From: Gavia stellata
Lineage: Eukaryota; Chordata; Aves; Gaviiformes; Gaviidae
DNA: 64,000 nt
NCBI RefSeq assembly: GCF_030936135.1
Contig: NC_082619.1
Location: 4,281,208 to 4,345,207, forward strand
Reading direction: 5' to 3'
Shown here: piece by piece, positions 35,701-44,248 of the stretch
Numbering within the stretch: the first letter of the stretch is position 1
Layout of the letters: each line of letters opens with the position of its first letter
Program-made: the position numbers and the translations under genes
The notes under the pieces: generated by a model
The model's database searches: none
What the model was told of the DNA's origin: nothing
What the model saw: only the letters and a program-made list of their open reading frames with translations

Positions 35701-37118
35701 TTGCTTCACAAGACAGCCGAAATCTCCCTGGAATTCTTGTTTTCTTCATAAAGCCATTTTAAAACTAAGTAGCACTGAGTTAACCATTACCCTGAAAAGT
35801 GAGAAATGCTCTAAATACGTTAATAAACCATGCTTTTTTCCCCTAATACACATAGTTTAATGTGTTGTTATATGATAAACTGAACCTGTTTTGAACATTT
35901 TAAATGGTCTGCTTGATCTTGGGCACCAGTCCCTAAAGCTGGCTTCATCTCCCTACTCAGCCTGCATTTCTCACTTTATTTCAGGAAATAACATCCTGAT
36001 AGTGGCACACGCGTCCTCCCTGGAGGCTTGTACCTGCCAGCTCCAAGGGCTCTCGCCGCAGAACTCCAAGGACTTTGTACAGATGGTCCGAAAGGTAATT
36101 ACCACCAAGGAATAAAGCTCGCTGGCTTTACAAAGAGAAAAGAAATTTGCAATCTGCTTAACTAGGCAGAGGACACTTTGTTCCTCTCGTCTGATCGTTC
36201 CGCCTGTTACTGAGTTTCACCCATTTCAGAAGTCAGGAGAGTAAAGCAGATTGGTTTAAGAGGCTTATCTTAACGTGTCACTTCTGTAACAGATAGCATG
36301 GGATCAGATGCACACCTACAAATGGGCTTGCAGTGACTCTGCTTTATGCTTGTAGATACCAGGGGCTGTACAGAGACTCCCACAGTGCCCTCCAGTGCCG
36401 AAAACACCCTAACCACAGTTAACAGGGCACTTCTGCCCTACAACACCGCCCCTTCTCATTTCACTCTAAAGAGCTGTTAACCATCAGAGAAAAGGACTGA
36501 AAATTATAATGGGGTCTTCTGCCTTCATTCCGTTACTCCAGCCCTGGCTAAGGAGATGGCATTGTCCACTGCCAGCCTTGCAGACACTCTCCAGGATATT
36601 CATAGCTTGTACTTGATCTGAGGACACCTGAGCCATATTTCTCCTCCATATTTCTCCTCCATAGCTGTGCTGGCCTTCAGGGTTTGGAACCACCTCAGCC
36701 AACAGGACATCTTTGGTTTGAACTGGCCCATATTTAAACCACATTACAAGGGTATAATCTGCCTTTCCCAGGGTTTTGCATGTACAATGGTACACAAAGT
36801 CTGGTTGTCACACCCGAGTCCTACAATCATCTTTTGAAAATGGGCTTTAGGGAGAGGGAAGGAGAGAGAAGACAGTGAAATGCTTCAATAGCACAGCAGG
36901 ACTTCAGCCCTTAGGGGAGCTCCCTCCTTGCACAGCTCGATCCCTGCTCATTGCCTTTATTTCCATCTCTCTTCACACAGATTCCATACTTGGGGTTTTG
37001 TTCATGCGAAGAACTGGGAGATACAGGTGTTTGGCAACTTACGGACCCCCCCATCCTCCCTCTCACACACGGACCAACTGGAGGCTTTAACTGGAGAGAA
37101 ACCTTACTACAAGAATAA
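14745..37118 (+). CDS. UBASH3B: UBASH3B (STS-1/TULA-2), 13 coding exons, 5' partial
   Basis: Ubiquitin-associated and SH3 domain protein B, a cytosolic phosphatase that dampens antigen-receptor and Syk/ZAP-70-family signalling and binds CBL. Coding exons: 14745-14798, 15384-15570, 16098-16296, 18435-18604, 20785-20993, 27511-27646, 27995-28115, 29076-29198, 31006-31098, 31841-31985, 34926-35032, 35985-36094, 36981-37118. They join in one open frame of 1792 bases, stop included. Order of domains: end of UBA, 2H phosphoesterase, SH3, linker, histidine phosphatase. Exon 2 starts at the third base of an Ala codon. The human protein as I recall it (649 residues) would leave about 53 residues in an upstream first exon, giving about 650 here. 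Residue numbers in the exon entries assume this. The match is to UBASH3B rather than UBASH3A, as judged from remembered sequence. Confidence 0.95.
15384..15570 (+). CDS. UBASH3B: UBASH3B exon 3: 2H phosphoesterase, first motif
   Basis: Acceptor ctctctcag, donor gtaaac. It completes the Trp codon and encodes 62 residues (about 73-134), from LFSHVGDPFLDD to LCQFFM. The HIT triplet at about 126-128 is the first H-x-T motif of the 2H phosphoesterase fold, reported to hydrolyse 2',3'-cyclic nucleotides. The exon ends in phase 0. An in-frame extension upstream of the acceptor exists but is intronic, because the protein match starts exactly at the acceptor. Confidence 0.95.
15571..16097 (+). other. 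UBASH3B: UBASH3B intron 3
   Basis: A 527-base intron from gtaaac to ttggcag. Open reading continues for a while past the donor, but the protein match resumes only at the next exon. I see nothing else in it. Confidence 0.9.
16098..16296 (+). CDS. UBASH3B: UBASH3B exon 4: 2H phosphoesterase, middle
   Basis: Acceptor ttggcag, donor gtgagt. It encodes 66 residues (about 135-200), CEDSKVDAL to AAEAASKA, plus the first base of an Asp codon. This is the core of the 2H phosphoesterase domain (PLELYTSSNFIGLFVKE). Human has Glu where the split codon gives Asp here, a conservative change at the junction. Confidence 0.95.
16297..18434 (+). other. UBASH3B: UBASH3B intron 4
   Basis: A 2.1-kb intron between gtgagt and tgttgcag. 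I see no coding match, RNA gene or dispersed repeat in it. Confidence 0.85.
18435..18604 (+). CDS. UBASH3B: UBASH3B exon 5: 2H phosphoesterase, second motif
   Basis: Acceptor cttgttgcag, donor gtaaat. It encodes 56 residues (about 202-257), VHVEPHKKQL to RFVNHE. HVT at about 212-214 is the second H-x-T motif, so both catalytic triplets of the fold are intact. The exon ends in phase 0 just before the SH3 domain. Confidence 0.95.
18605..20784 (+). other. UBASH3B: UBASH3B intron 5
   Basis: A 2.2-kb intron between gtaaat and tctcccccag, AT-rich around 19.0-19.25 kb. I see no exon or repeat in it. Confidence 0.85.
20785..20993 (+). CDS. UBASH3B: UBASH3B exon 6: SH3 domain
   Basis: Acceptor tttctcccccag, donor gtaggt. 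It encodes 69 residues (about 258-326) plus two bases of a Gly codon. SH3 hallmarks are YPYTPQNDDELEL (an ALYDY-like strand followed by the acidic RT loop), EGWIYG, and SGLLPENYI, the conserved Pro/Tyr binding surface. This domain recruits CBL through its proline-rich region. The whole SH3 sits on one exon. Confidence 0.95.
22340..22379 (-). other. Candidate antisense mini-exon
   Basis: A 40-base minus-strand segment between a T-rich acceptor, ttttaatttctttaag, and a strong donor, AAAG|gtgagt. It is open in the phase left by exon C. Short segments like this often arise by chance, so it is listed only because it lies on the same strand as exons A-C. Confidence 0.12.
23004..23147 (-). other. 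Candidate antisense exon C
   Basis: A 144-base segment on the minus strand with a textbook acceptor (ttatttccttcttcctctgcag) and donor (CCCG|gtgagt). One frame is open throughout. It starts at an ATG two bases into the exon (MKQDVAESTEAAQTS) and runs on through a polar Gln/Ser/Pro-rich stretch. A direct join from exon B would be out of frame, so it belongs to another isoform or an intermediate exon is missing. No family is recognised. Confidence 0.3.
26118..26169 (-). other. Candidate antisense exon B (transmembrane helix)
   Basis: On the minus strand it follows a pyrimidine-rich acceptor, ttactctttcag, and ends at a strong donor, ATG|gtgagt. Only one frame is open. That frame, fixed by joining to exon A over a 102-base intron, encodes SDLLALPILVTVFILFM, a credible membrane helix after a basic N-terminus. 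The exon ends in phase 0. The next exon is uncertain. One option is an acceptor at about 23379 that would add VKRAGTSNLILLY and a stop. Confidence 0.28.
26272..26322 (-). other. Candidate antisense exon A (start of a small membrane protein)
   Basis: On the minus strand this 51-base segment is bounded by an acceptor-like ggcttattcag and a strong donor, GAG|gtgaga. An ATG at 26312-26310 (A at -3) opens MPCREVLAGKRSG, ending with two bases of an Arg codon that exon B completes. The segment might instead be part of a longer first exon. An upstream ATG at 26349-26347 opens a competing frame that stops soon after splicing. No known gene is recognised. Confidence 0.25.
27109..27273. mobile_element. 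Relic of a short inverted-repeat DNA transposon (hAT-like MITE)
   Basis: The ends form an imperfect terminal inverted repeat of about 24 bases, built on the core CCAAACTTTGGTC at the left and its complement GACCAAAGTTTGG at the right. About 165 bases separate the outer ends and there is no coding capacity. The terminal sequence resembles the CAGNGGTTCCCAAACTTTGGTC ends of Charlie-type hAT elements, from memory. No convincing 8-base target duplication remains, consistent with an old insertion. Confidence 0.5.
27511..27646 (+). CDS. UBASH3B: UBASH3B exon 7: inter-domain linker
   Basis: Acceptor tttttggcag, donor gtaagg. It completes the Gly codon and encodes 45 residues (about 328-372), SYSILNTTSS to LTIICQNMQ. 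This is the linker between the SH3 and phosphatase domains and the least conserved exon. The middle (PSLQAFTDGA, RRQQEDQGPGDAG) differs clearly from the human sequence I recall and seems one residue longer. Frame, ends and the LTIICQ anchor are kept, so it is a real exon. Confidence 0.92.
27647..27994 (+). other. UBASH3B: UBASH3B intron 7
   Basis: A 348-base intron from gtaagg to tttttcttccag. Nothing else is seen in it. Confidence 0.9.
27995..28115 (+). CDS. UBASH3B: UBASH3B exon 8: phosphatase RHG motif
   Basis: Acceptor tttttcttccag, donor gtgagc. It encodes 40 residues (about 373-412) plus one base of a Gly codon. CLFVCRHGERMDVVFG carries the RHGE signature of the histidine (phosphoglycerate mutase-like) phosphatases. 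Its His, about 392 here and His380 of mouse Sts-1, is the catalytic nucleophile, so the enzyme should be active. Confidence 0.96.
28116..29075 (+). other. UBASH3B: UBASH3B intron 8
   Basis: A 960-base intron between gtgagc and ctttccctcacag, AT-rich in its second half. No other feature is seen. Confidence 0.88.
29076..29198 (+). CDS. UBASH3B: UBASH3B exon 9: phosphatase domain
   Basis: Acceptor ctttccctcacag, donor gtaagt. It completes the Gly codon and encodes 40 residues (about 414-453), RYVRSNLNMPHSLPQRS to CTQARLV, plus the first base of the next Gly codon. This is the substrate-facing insert and helix after the RHG motif. It is almost identical to human as I recall it. Confidence 0.95.
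29199..31005 (+). other. UBASH3B: UBASH3B intron 9
   Basis: A 1.8-kb intron between gtaagt and acttgcttgcag, with an AT-rich stretch at 30.4-30.7 kb. No exon or recognisable repeat is seen. Confidence 0.86.
31006..31098 (+). CDS. UBASH3B: UBASH3B exon 10: phosphatase SLR motif
   Basis: Acceptor gcttgcag, donor gtaaga. It encodes 30 residues (about 455-484), EALLETNTIV to TAHNILK, between split Gly codons. YSSPSLRCVQTA holds the conserved Arg (about 474, Arg462 of mouse Sts-1) that binds phosphate. The residue before SPSLR is Ser, where the human protein as I recall it has Cys. Ser is the usual residue in the wider family. Confidence 0.95.
31099..31840 (+). other. UBASH3B: UBASH3B intron 10
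   Basis: A 742-base intron from gtaaga to tatcccttttccag. Nothing else is recognised in it. Confidence 0.88.
31841..31985 (+). CDS. UBASH3B: UBASH3B exon 11: phosphatase acid residue
   Basis: Acceptor cccttttccag, donor gtagca. It encodes 47 residues (about 486-532), MQQENNLKIRIEPGLFEW to SVDTTY, plus two bases of an Arg codon. The Glu in LFEW (about 502, Glu490 of mouse Sts-1) is the catalytic proton donor. The donor gtagca is weaker than its neighbours, but the frame joins correctly to the next exon. Confidence 0.95.
31986..34925 (+). other. UBASH3B: UBASH3B intron 11
   Basis: A 2.9-kb intron from gtagca to tttctgctcacag. A GC-richer part at 34.14-34.56 kb has two overlapping open + frames of 92 and 125 residues without family resemblance, judged to be chance. 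Nothing else is seen. Confidence 0.86.
34926..35032 (+). CDS. UBASH3B: UBASH3B exon 12: phosphatase domain
   Basis: Acceptor ttctgctcacag, donor gtaagt. It completes the Arg codon and encodes 35 residues (about 534-568), PHIPVSKLVVSESYDTYI to GECKGK, plus one base of a Gly codon. This is the helix that packs behind the phosphatase active site. Confidence 0.95.
35033..35984 (+). other. UBASH3B: UBASH3B intron 12
   Basis: A 952-base AT-rich intron from gtaagt to ctttatttcag. No other feature is seen. Confidence 0.88.
35985..36094 (+). CDS. UBASH3B: UBASH3B exon 13: phosphatase second histidine
   Basis: Acceptor cactttatttcag, donor gtaatt. It completes the Gly codon and encodes 36 residues (about 570-605), NNILIVAHASSLEACTCQ to VQMVRK. 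The His in VAHA (about 577, His565 of mouse Sts-1) completes the phosphate pocket. Ends in phase 0. Confidence 0.95.
36095..36980 (+). other. UBASH3B: UBASH3B intron 13
   Basis: An 886-base intron from gtaatt to cttcacacag. It contains one perfect direct duplication, catatttctcctc twice in a row near 36634-36659, and nothing else notable. Confidence 0.88.
36981..37118 (+). CDS. UBASH3B: UBASH3B exon 14: C-terminus and stop
   Basis: Acceptor ctcttcacacag. It encodes 45 residues (about 606-650), IPYLGFCSCEELGDTGVW to NWRETLLQE, then TAA at 37116-37118. This is the C-terminal segment used for dimerisation of the phosphatase domain in the known structures. It ends exactly as the human protein does from memory. 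Confidence 0.96.
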   Translation: MPYLGFCSCEELGDTGVWQLTDPPILPLTHGPTGGFNWRETLLQE

Positions 37119-40100
37119 GTAAAGCTACATGAGCAAGGAAAACCCATGGCCTTTCTAAGCATTGGAGAATGTCTCTTCTTTCTTGTGTTTATTGACAGTG
37201 GAAAAATAGTCATAATATGTTCAGTGGATCACACAAACAGCCGTTCTAGCATATCTCTTACACGGCCACAGTCATACAAAAATTCTCATATAGAACTAGG
37301 CAAATACAAAAGGGAGTGATTTAAGGGAAAAAATATGAAAATACAGACTGAAGCTCTTGCACAGCAGGGAGTCTCTGTTTAGTCAGTAGCTTGGGTAGAT
37401 TTTCCCACCTTGAATGGAGCTCTGATAACACCAGTAACTTTCACTGCCTTCTGCACTGCGTTAGAAACAACTAGCACTGTGTCAAAGTTGAGCATTCAGG
37501 ATGCTGGGGTTTTTTTCACTACTATTTTTTCAGAGCATTAGCAGGCTTGTTCAAGACCATGTGTTGACATCCCTCTCACTCACAACCCCCAAATTGCCAG
37601 CACCGTCCATAAAGCGTATCACCATCAGCTGGAAATGAGAGTCCAGCAGTGCCTCTGCAGGGAGCATCAGATTATTCCTCTCCTCTATTTAAGCACTGTG
37701 TTATGGGTTGTGTTGGGCATACCGTGGATGCAAAGATTGATTGACGCTGATCCGCGTCAGAAGAAAATACAGAATTTCACCTCAGTTACAGATGAAGTTT
37801 GCACATCAAAAGACAGCACCGTTGTGAACAAAGACTGGGAGCAGTTTCTTTTAAGTGGAGATGAAATAAGCCTTTTCCAACCAAACCTGGAGGATTTAGA
37901 AAGTTGGGTGGGTTTTTTTTTCCTTTTTTTAGGTTATTGAAATCCACCCTTGTGCACAGAGCCAGCCTAGAGTGTTTGTCATTGAAATTCCCTTCAGAAG
38001 GCCTTAAAAAAGGGGTTTCCCTCTTATACTGAGATTTTGTGCTGGTCATTTACACAGTGGTGGCTTTCTGTCCCTTGTGAGCTTTTCCGTCAGCCCTGGT
38101 GAGGTTCTGCAGTAAGCAGCTTTCTCCAGGGGTTAAGGATGAAATCAAAAAGATGCTGAAATTCAGCCTCCGCTGCATGCTTTGCTTCCTTTTCCTTAAT
38201 TCCTAAGTGCCATCTGTCATAAAGACAAAGCAGAGCTGAAAAAACAGTACATTAAAATTTAGGAGCGACATGCTTTGGCCTATTAAGATGCTGTTTATCT
38301 GTGAGGGAAGGGTTACGTTTTGGGGAGAAGGAGAAGAAAAGGGTTTCCATCTGTAGCTAAAATCTTTGAAATCACAAGAAGGGTCCTCTTAGTGCAACAG
38401 TCTGCAAGATCCCAATACCAGCTGCTTCACAGGAGAATGCAAAATACACCGCAGTGGGTAGTTTATAGTATAAACTGGCTTCCGAGCATGTTTCTTTTAG
38501 ATGAATATTATCTTAAGTCATCAGCCTTGGGTCAAAAAGTTCCTGCAGACATTCATAGAAGTCTTATCAGTGTAGACTCGCTTTCAGAAGGTACTTAAAA
38601 ATGTGCTTAAATGGGATTAAAGAGATTTAGGCATACTCCTTTCTTCGTTTGGGCCATAAATCTGAGTATTCCCATAAATACCATCAAAGGCAAGTTCAGA
38701 AGTACCAGGAGAGAAATTCTGGCATCCTAGGTACCCCTCTTCTGTCCAGCTTCCCTCTGCAGAAAGTGTTATGTGTCCTCATTTGAAATGTTTGCATGGC
38801 ATAGAAATTTATGCTGGCCAACTTTGACAAAGGCTTATTATTCATAGCAAGATCAAAGTTTGATTTTATGTTGATCTCTTTTAATCTACCAAGCCTTGGG
38901 CAGGACTGTTCTCACCTTCAGTAGGATATGACTGAGCTGCACTTTCAGCAGTGAGAACAAATAAGGACCGATAAACTGCAATCCCTTCTTCCTAAATGAC
39001 GGAAATCGCTCAGCAATTGCGATGTAACAAATCTTAAGGGGGTTTAGCTCAGCTTTGTCCTGGGTTTTATTGAGCTTGCCAGGGAGAGTACACCAGATTC
39101 TGTACATATTTTGAGTCAGCAGAGAGCTCATCCTGTGCAATATGTATATTGTCACGATCCATAACGATAGTCTATTATTTATACATTTATGACTATGTAA
39201 TACACAGTAGGCCATTCATAAGTGCATTATTATACCAGGGATGTATACCGAAAAGTCAGGGAGATAACTTATGAGATGACAGAAGAAACTGCTCCCATGC
39301 AGTTATACTGCTGTCACTTTAGTTTTTAACTGTAATTTAAACTATTTTTGGCTGCGTACAGACATTCTGAAGAGCATTTCTGGCTTGTTTTCCTCCATGC
39401 TTACTCACTGCAAATTTGCAAAGAGTTTAAAACTAAATAGATGACAATCACACCAAAACTAATTTGGTTACTGATGCATGTGTAATTCTCCGGACTGCTT
39501 TTTTGTTTCACACTATGGCCCAGCAAGATGTAATCTGGGGCAACAAATACTGCCTATACAAAACAGTGGAGGCTGCTCAGGTCCTACTGCAGTTAAGCGA
39601 CATTACAAGGAGTTTGTTTAGACAGAAGCATGAAACAGAGAGGGAACAAAACCTGAATGCACAATTTGAATATTGTACTAGCTGATCTTTGCATATAGTA
39701 AGTAATATAGAAAAGAGCGTTCTGTTTGAGAAGAAGATACTCTCTTCTTAAAAAAATATATATTTTTGGATGTTTGGGAAAGTATTTTGACAATTGTAGT
39801 CTTGTCTCAAATTAGATTTTTCAGGTGTCAAGAATCTCAGAAAGAAAAAAATCTTATTTTCTGCTAGCATTTTGATTTCTCATAGGGGTTTTGTGTTAAG
39901 TAGTCTCATGCTGATAAGGCTCATTGGAGAAAAAAGAAAAAAAAATGTTCCTTTTAAATTTTTAATTGAGATGTTAAGAATACAAAACGATTGCTGCTTC
40001 ACTTTCACTCCATTACTGCTCATTAATGTGTATTTAATGTCACTTCAGTGTTTTGTCCCAGAAGAGCATTAGACTTGATCTATCTGAAGTACATGCAAGC

Positions 40101-42250
40101 CTTTTCCTTGCCTTCACTGTGAGCTGCATCAGATCCCAACAGTTTAATTAGAGTAGAGAAGGCAAATAGCCGTTCCTAGATTTTTCCCTGTCTTCCCAAT
40201 TAAGGAATAAAGCTGGAAATCTGCCAAGAATAAGTTTTTTGTCCAGCATTTTCATAAACTGCAACTTAAGGACTGGGCTAGAAAAATACAGGAATCAAAG
40301 TGCAGAATCAAATCCTCGCACAGCAGCAGCTGACAGGATGACACTCGGCACCAGAAGGTCAAACCCAGGGTATTTGAAGAAGTTCAGGTTTGATCAAGAG
40401 TTTGTCCTTATCACTGGACTTTTACCTCTCCCTCTGCTGAAGTGGGCGGGAGGGGGCTGCAGCATGCCCCAACCCCAAGGCTTAAGCTCTGCCTGGGGAT
40501 ACCTTTCCTGTTTAATGCAGGAGCCAGGTCTAAAGTTTCATGTATTTTCCTTACATTTAGTGAGGTGGCAGCTACAGCCAGATACTTCAATCCTCTGAGC
40601 ATGGAGCCAGGTTCTCTGGGAGTGTAAACTGACACTGTATACTCAAATCAACAGAGCTTTGCTTGTTTATGCAAACTGAGGATCCAGGCTGTAACTTCAG
40701 AAAAAAAAACATATTTCCCTTTTCACTCAGTCAGAACAGTTTCAGAAAGAAGTCAGCTGATGGTAGGAGCCTCCTTCTCTCCTCTGGTATTAGCTTCTAG
40801 TGTCAACGTTATTATGACAGTGATAATTTACATCACCAAATAAGTGGTTGTTTAGAAGAATTCTGCAGGAATTCTCTTTAGTGAAGGCAATGCAAGCTGT
40901 CATTCTGCAAAACAAAGAGGGTAGAAGGGATGCTAGAGCGCTATTTCCCAGCGTATGATTTTTGTATCCACAGCCCTGAGCCCCCCAGGTAGCAATATCT
41001 CAGGGATGTGGGTGCTGTCATCTTTGGCTGTGCACTAACTGCAGCTCTTGGATAAAAAGAGGATGAGGAGGGGGTTGCGTACTGTGACAAACACAGCCTC
41101 TCTACTTAGCTCCTGCGTACTGCACTGGATGTGAGGGGTTGTAAACTTTTCCCTCTGGGTTCCCTGGGTCCTTACAAAAGCCTGATCTAGAGCCCAAGGA
41201 AACAAAGAGGAAGATTTCGCATGATTTCCTCAGGCCTGGGATGAAGCTGGGCGAAGCCTGGTGCTACCACAGGCTGCTCCCCCCCACCCGCCACCGACTT
41301 AATAAGGAATTTGGAGGACTCATATCTGTGTGGGGTTGAGCCCTTCCAGTCCTGATTTAAGAAATGCATGCAGAAGTAGGGTGAAACTTAGTGCCCGATA
41401 ATATTCATGTTCATTTCAAAAAGAAGGACACTAGGTTGTTGAGTTAGGCTGTAGTCAACTAACCCTCCTTTCAACCCAGACCTGGAAATCAGTTTGCGAT
41501 GCCTCACAACTTAAAACGTACTGAAATTCCATATGAAAACTATTGTCTAGAAAGGGAGGTTTAATAGGTTTGGTTTGTGGTTTGTTTCATTTTTAAAAAA
41601 GAGCCTAAGCATAGAGGAAATTATTTGAACTTTTAAAACATACATGAAATGATGGTGGTAGCAGACATGCTTAAAATGGCAAATGAATGAACAAAAAAAA
41701 AATAAAATTAAGCAGTAAGTGTGATCAGTTGCATACACTCTAAATCGCTACTTACTTCCCACCACTTCCTCAAATACTTGTTCCCTGGGGAATATTCGTG
41801 AACCATACATGCTGCATAACAGAAAATACACAGCCAGTTCCTTTCTATTACTTCCCATTAAAATGTATTTTCTCAAGTTTCTCTCTGTGGACATCTCTTA
41901 AAACTTGATGTTATCAATGGATATGTCTTTTTTTTCATGTTAAACCTGTTGTATCATTCTGTTTATTATGTTTTTTAGTGTGAGCAGATTGTATTTATTT
42001 GAGAAAAATGTTTGCTGTTTAAAAAACCCAATAATTGTATTGCCAAAAATAGCTGTAATTACCTGTGACATCTGTATTTTTTTATTTTGGGGGGGGTTGG
42101 TTGGTTGTTTTTAATCTCAGTTTCAAGTGCTAACAACTGTTAAAACAACCACTGCATTTTAATTTGCTTATGACATTAAACGGATTTCTCGGAAGTCGGA
42201 CAAAAATGTCTCATAGATGATTTAATAAAGATGCCACGCACCCGCACCTT
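37119..42250 (+). other. UBASH3B: UBASH3B 3' UTR (extent uncertain)
   Basis: About 5.1 kb after the stop with no exon-like coding, AT-rich toward the end. AATAAA occurs at 40206-40211, 41701-41706 and 42224-42229. The human gene also has a 3' UTR of several kb, so the last signal is a reasonable distal end, but the true site cannot be read from sequence alone. Matches to the miR-200a/141 seed lie at 38765-38771 (AGTGTTA) and 40046-40052 (CAGTGTT). Confidence 0.5.
42224..42229 (+). terminator. UBASH3B: Candidate distal polyadenylation signal of UBASH3B
   Basis: A canonical AATAAA in an AT-rich context (tttaataaag). It is the last one before the sequence becomes GC-richer and the CRTAM upstream region begins. 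Earlier AATAAA hexamers at 40206 and 41701 are alternatives. Confidence 0.35.
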
Positions 42251-44199
42251 GCCCTTCCCATTTAAATGTTCCTCTCAAGTGTGTCGAACTTTGCCGGAGT
42301 GAATATTCGAACACAGACCTTCAATGAAGTGCCCCTGCAGAGGGGCCCGTGCAGTGCTGGGGTGCACCTGAGCAATATTTTCAGTAGCTCCAGCAAGGTG
42401 TCGGTAGGAAAACCATCGGTACTGGGTGTATGCCCAGAGATCAGCTGCACTGGGACCTTGAAACAAAAAGGGAGTCCGGGCTGTTCCTCAGTTTGGGTAG
42501 CAATGCTGCGCTCACCACATCCCATTTCAGGATGCCCACCTGGATGGGGTGTAAGCCTCAGGAGCATCAAGGAGAAAGGGGAATTTGAGCTATGTTTTTC
42601 TTTCCTCCACTGAAGATGAAGTTCATTTATTTGACAGCAGATGGCACAAAACCATCTCAAGTCTGGTTTTCCTTCCACTGCACAGGGACAGTGTTTTCCC
42701 TCTGGGCTGGGTGCAAGGTGGCTTCATTCCCTCTATTGCTTGATGGCTTTTTCCCCCCCAGAGTTATTTGACTGTCAGGTTTAGACATGTGGAACTGGAA
42801 GCACAACTTTTAAACCAAAGCGATGCTTTCCTTTACAACACGTACCTTCTTTCTTGATCTGGATTTTTTAATCCAGCAGAGTTTCATCAGCCAGCGAGAC
42901 TCTTTCCTTTCAAACCAACTATCCACGTTAAACTTTATGGCTTACAGCTCTGTTTTCCAGTAAAACTGATTATATTACGATTAACATAAAAGCCATAGCT
43001 TTTATCAGTCAAATATACACTAATAGAATGTCACACTTCCATGCACCTGAAAGTTTAATGGAAACAGGTTCTAATAAATTAGAAGCTAAATGCATAATGT
43101 GTTTATAATTAACCATTTTGTCCAGTTCATTCAAACCCATGTCCTGCAAATGCACAGTTTTTAAGCCATATTTCTTATCTTATTAAAGTCAGCTCATCTT
43201 GACAGTATTAGTCATTTGCACTAAATGTTGGGCAGTTGCAGAGAAGCGCCAGAAGAGGATCTGCCAAAGCCTTTTTGGAAATCAGCACACGTGGCTACCT
43301 CATGCCTACAACAGACTTGGATAAATCTTGTGATGTTACTGGACATCACACACTCAGGAGACACAAAAAGCTTTGCTGTGCCCCAGATTGCTCCTGAAAT
43401 AATGAGGCCTGCAAGGGGACACAGGAAACCCAGACTCTGCCACTGGTCCTCTGGGACCTCCTTGATGTAGTCATCCCTCCACCCCGTGCTTCGGTGCTCA
43501 GCGAACCTTTCACAAGCACCTCACCAATACTCTTCATTCCCCGGATAGCCACAAACCGCATGCAGCCAATTACCTTTCTCTCGTTATTTGTTTTGCCAGG
43601 ATCCCTGCAAGAAGAGCAATGCAAATCTCCTGTGCACGCGGCGGTACAAGATGCAGAGTGACACAAGACTATTTTTCCAGGGATTTAAGCAACCTTACCA
43701 ATTACTGCACTACAACAGTGTCCACCAAATATGCTCTGCCTTGCTGAGTGCCTCCCCACCTTGGGGAATTAAATCCTGCACGCTGTGCACCTGTAGAATC
43801 GCTGTAGTGGGGCTCCCCGGTGGGGTTACCCCAGGCCCATCTTTCTCTTAACCTTTACCTGCTTCCCTCCCATATACATCTCTCCCGCTCTCCCCTGCAC
43901 GGACGCTGAGTGAGACAGAGCTGGAGGGGGTGCAAGGTGAAGTGCCCCCAGTCCTGTCACGCACCAGTTTCATTTTAGGGACCTGTGAGGTCACTGATCT
44001 CTCAGCGGTTGCCAACACATAGGAAATGTGAGGGGGGGAGAAGAGAGCGGAACAGCAGAGGGAAGGAACGGAGGCAGAGACCCCGGCAGTGATGAAGTCA
44101 TGGTAAATCTTCTCCCCCCGTGCTGAAAAGGGACCTGCTGCACAGCGGCCGTGGCAGAGAGAGGAAGTCAGCACAGACAGCCTGCGCCCACACCGCAGC
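42251..44199. other. UBASH3B-CRTAM intergenic and CRTAM upstream region
   Basis: About 2 kb without a supported gene. The first half is AT-rich near 42.9-43.2 kb. The last few hundred bases are purine-rich and hold the presumed CRTAM promoter and 5' UTR. Open frames here, up to 138 residues on the minus strand, resemble no family. Confidence 0.7.
43788..44199 (+). promoter_or_regulatory. CRTAM: Presumed CRTAM proximal promoter and 5' UTR
   Basis: There is no TATA box near the start codon. Sites visible by eye are TGAAGTCA at 44093-44100 (AP-1/CRE-like, one base from TGACGTCA), GAGGAAGT at 44161-44168 (ETS-like), and ZEB1-type E-box sites CACCTG at 43788-43793 and TACCTG at 43856-43861. ZEB1 and AP-1 have been reported to control human CRTAM. 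The sites are short and may be chance. The transcription start is not determined. Confidence 0.3.
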
Positions 44200-44248
44200 A
44201 TGACTTTCACCAGGATGCTACACGTCGCGGCTCTGTTCCTGATGCAAG
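44200..44248 (+). CDS. CRTAM: CRTAM exon 1: signal peptide
   Basis: ATG at 44200 follows caccgcagc and opens MTFTRMLHVAALFLMQ, a short hydrophobic signal peptide, then one base of a Gly codon at donor gtaagc. It was chosen as the start because it gives a signal peptide in the right phase (1) for the Ig exon. A second Met, six codons in, is possible. Confidence 0.85.
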
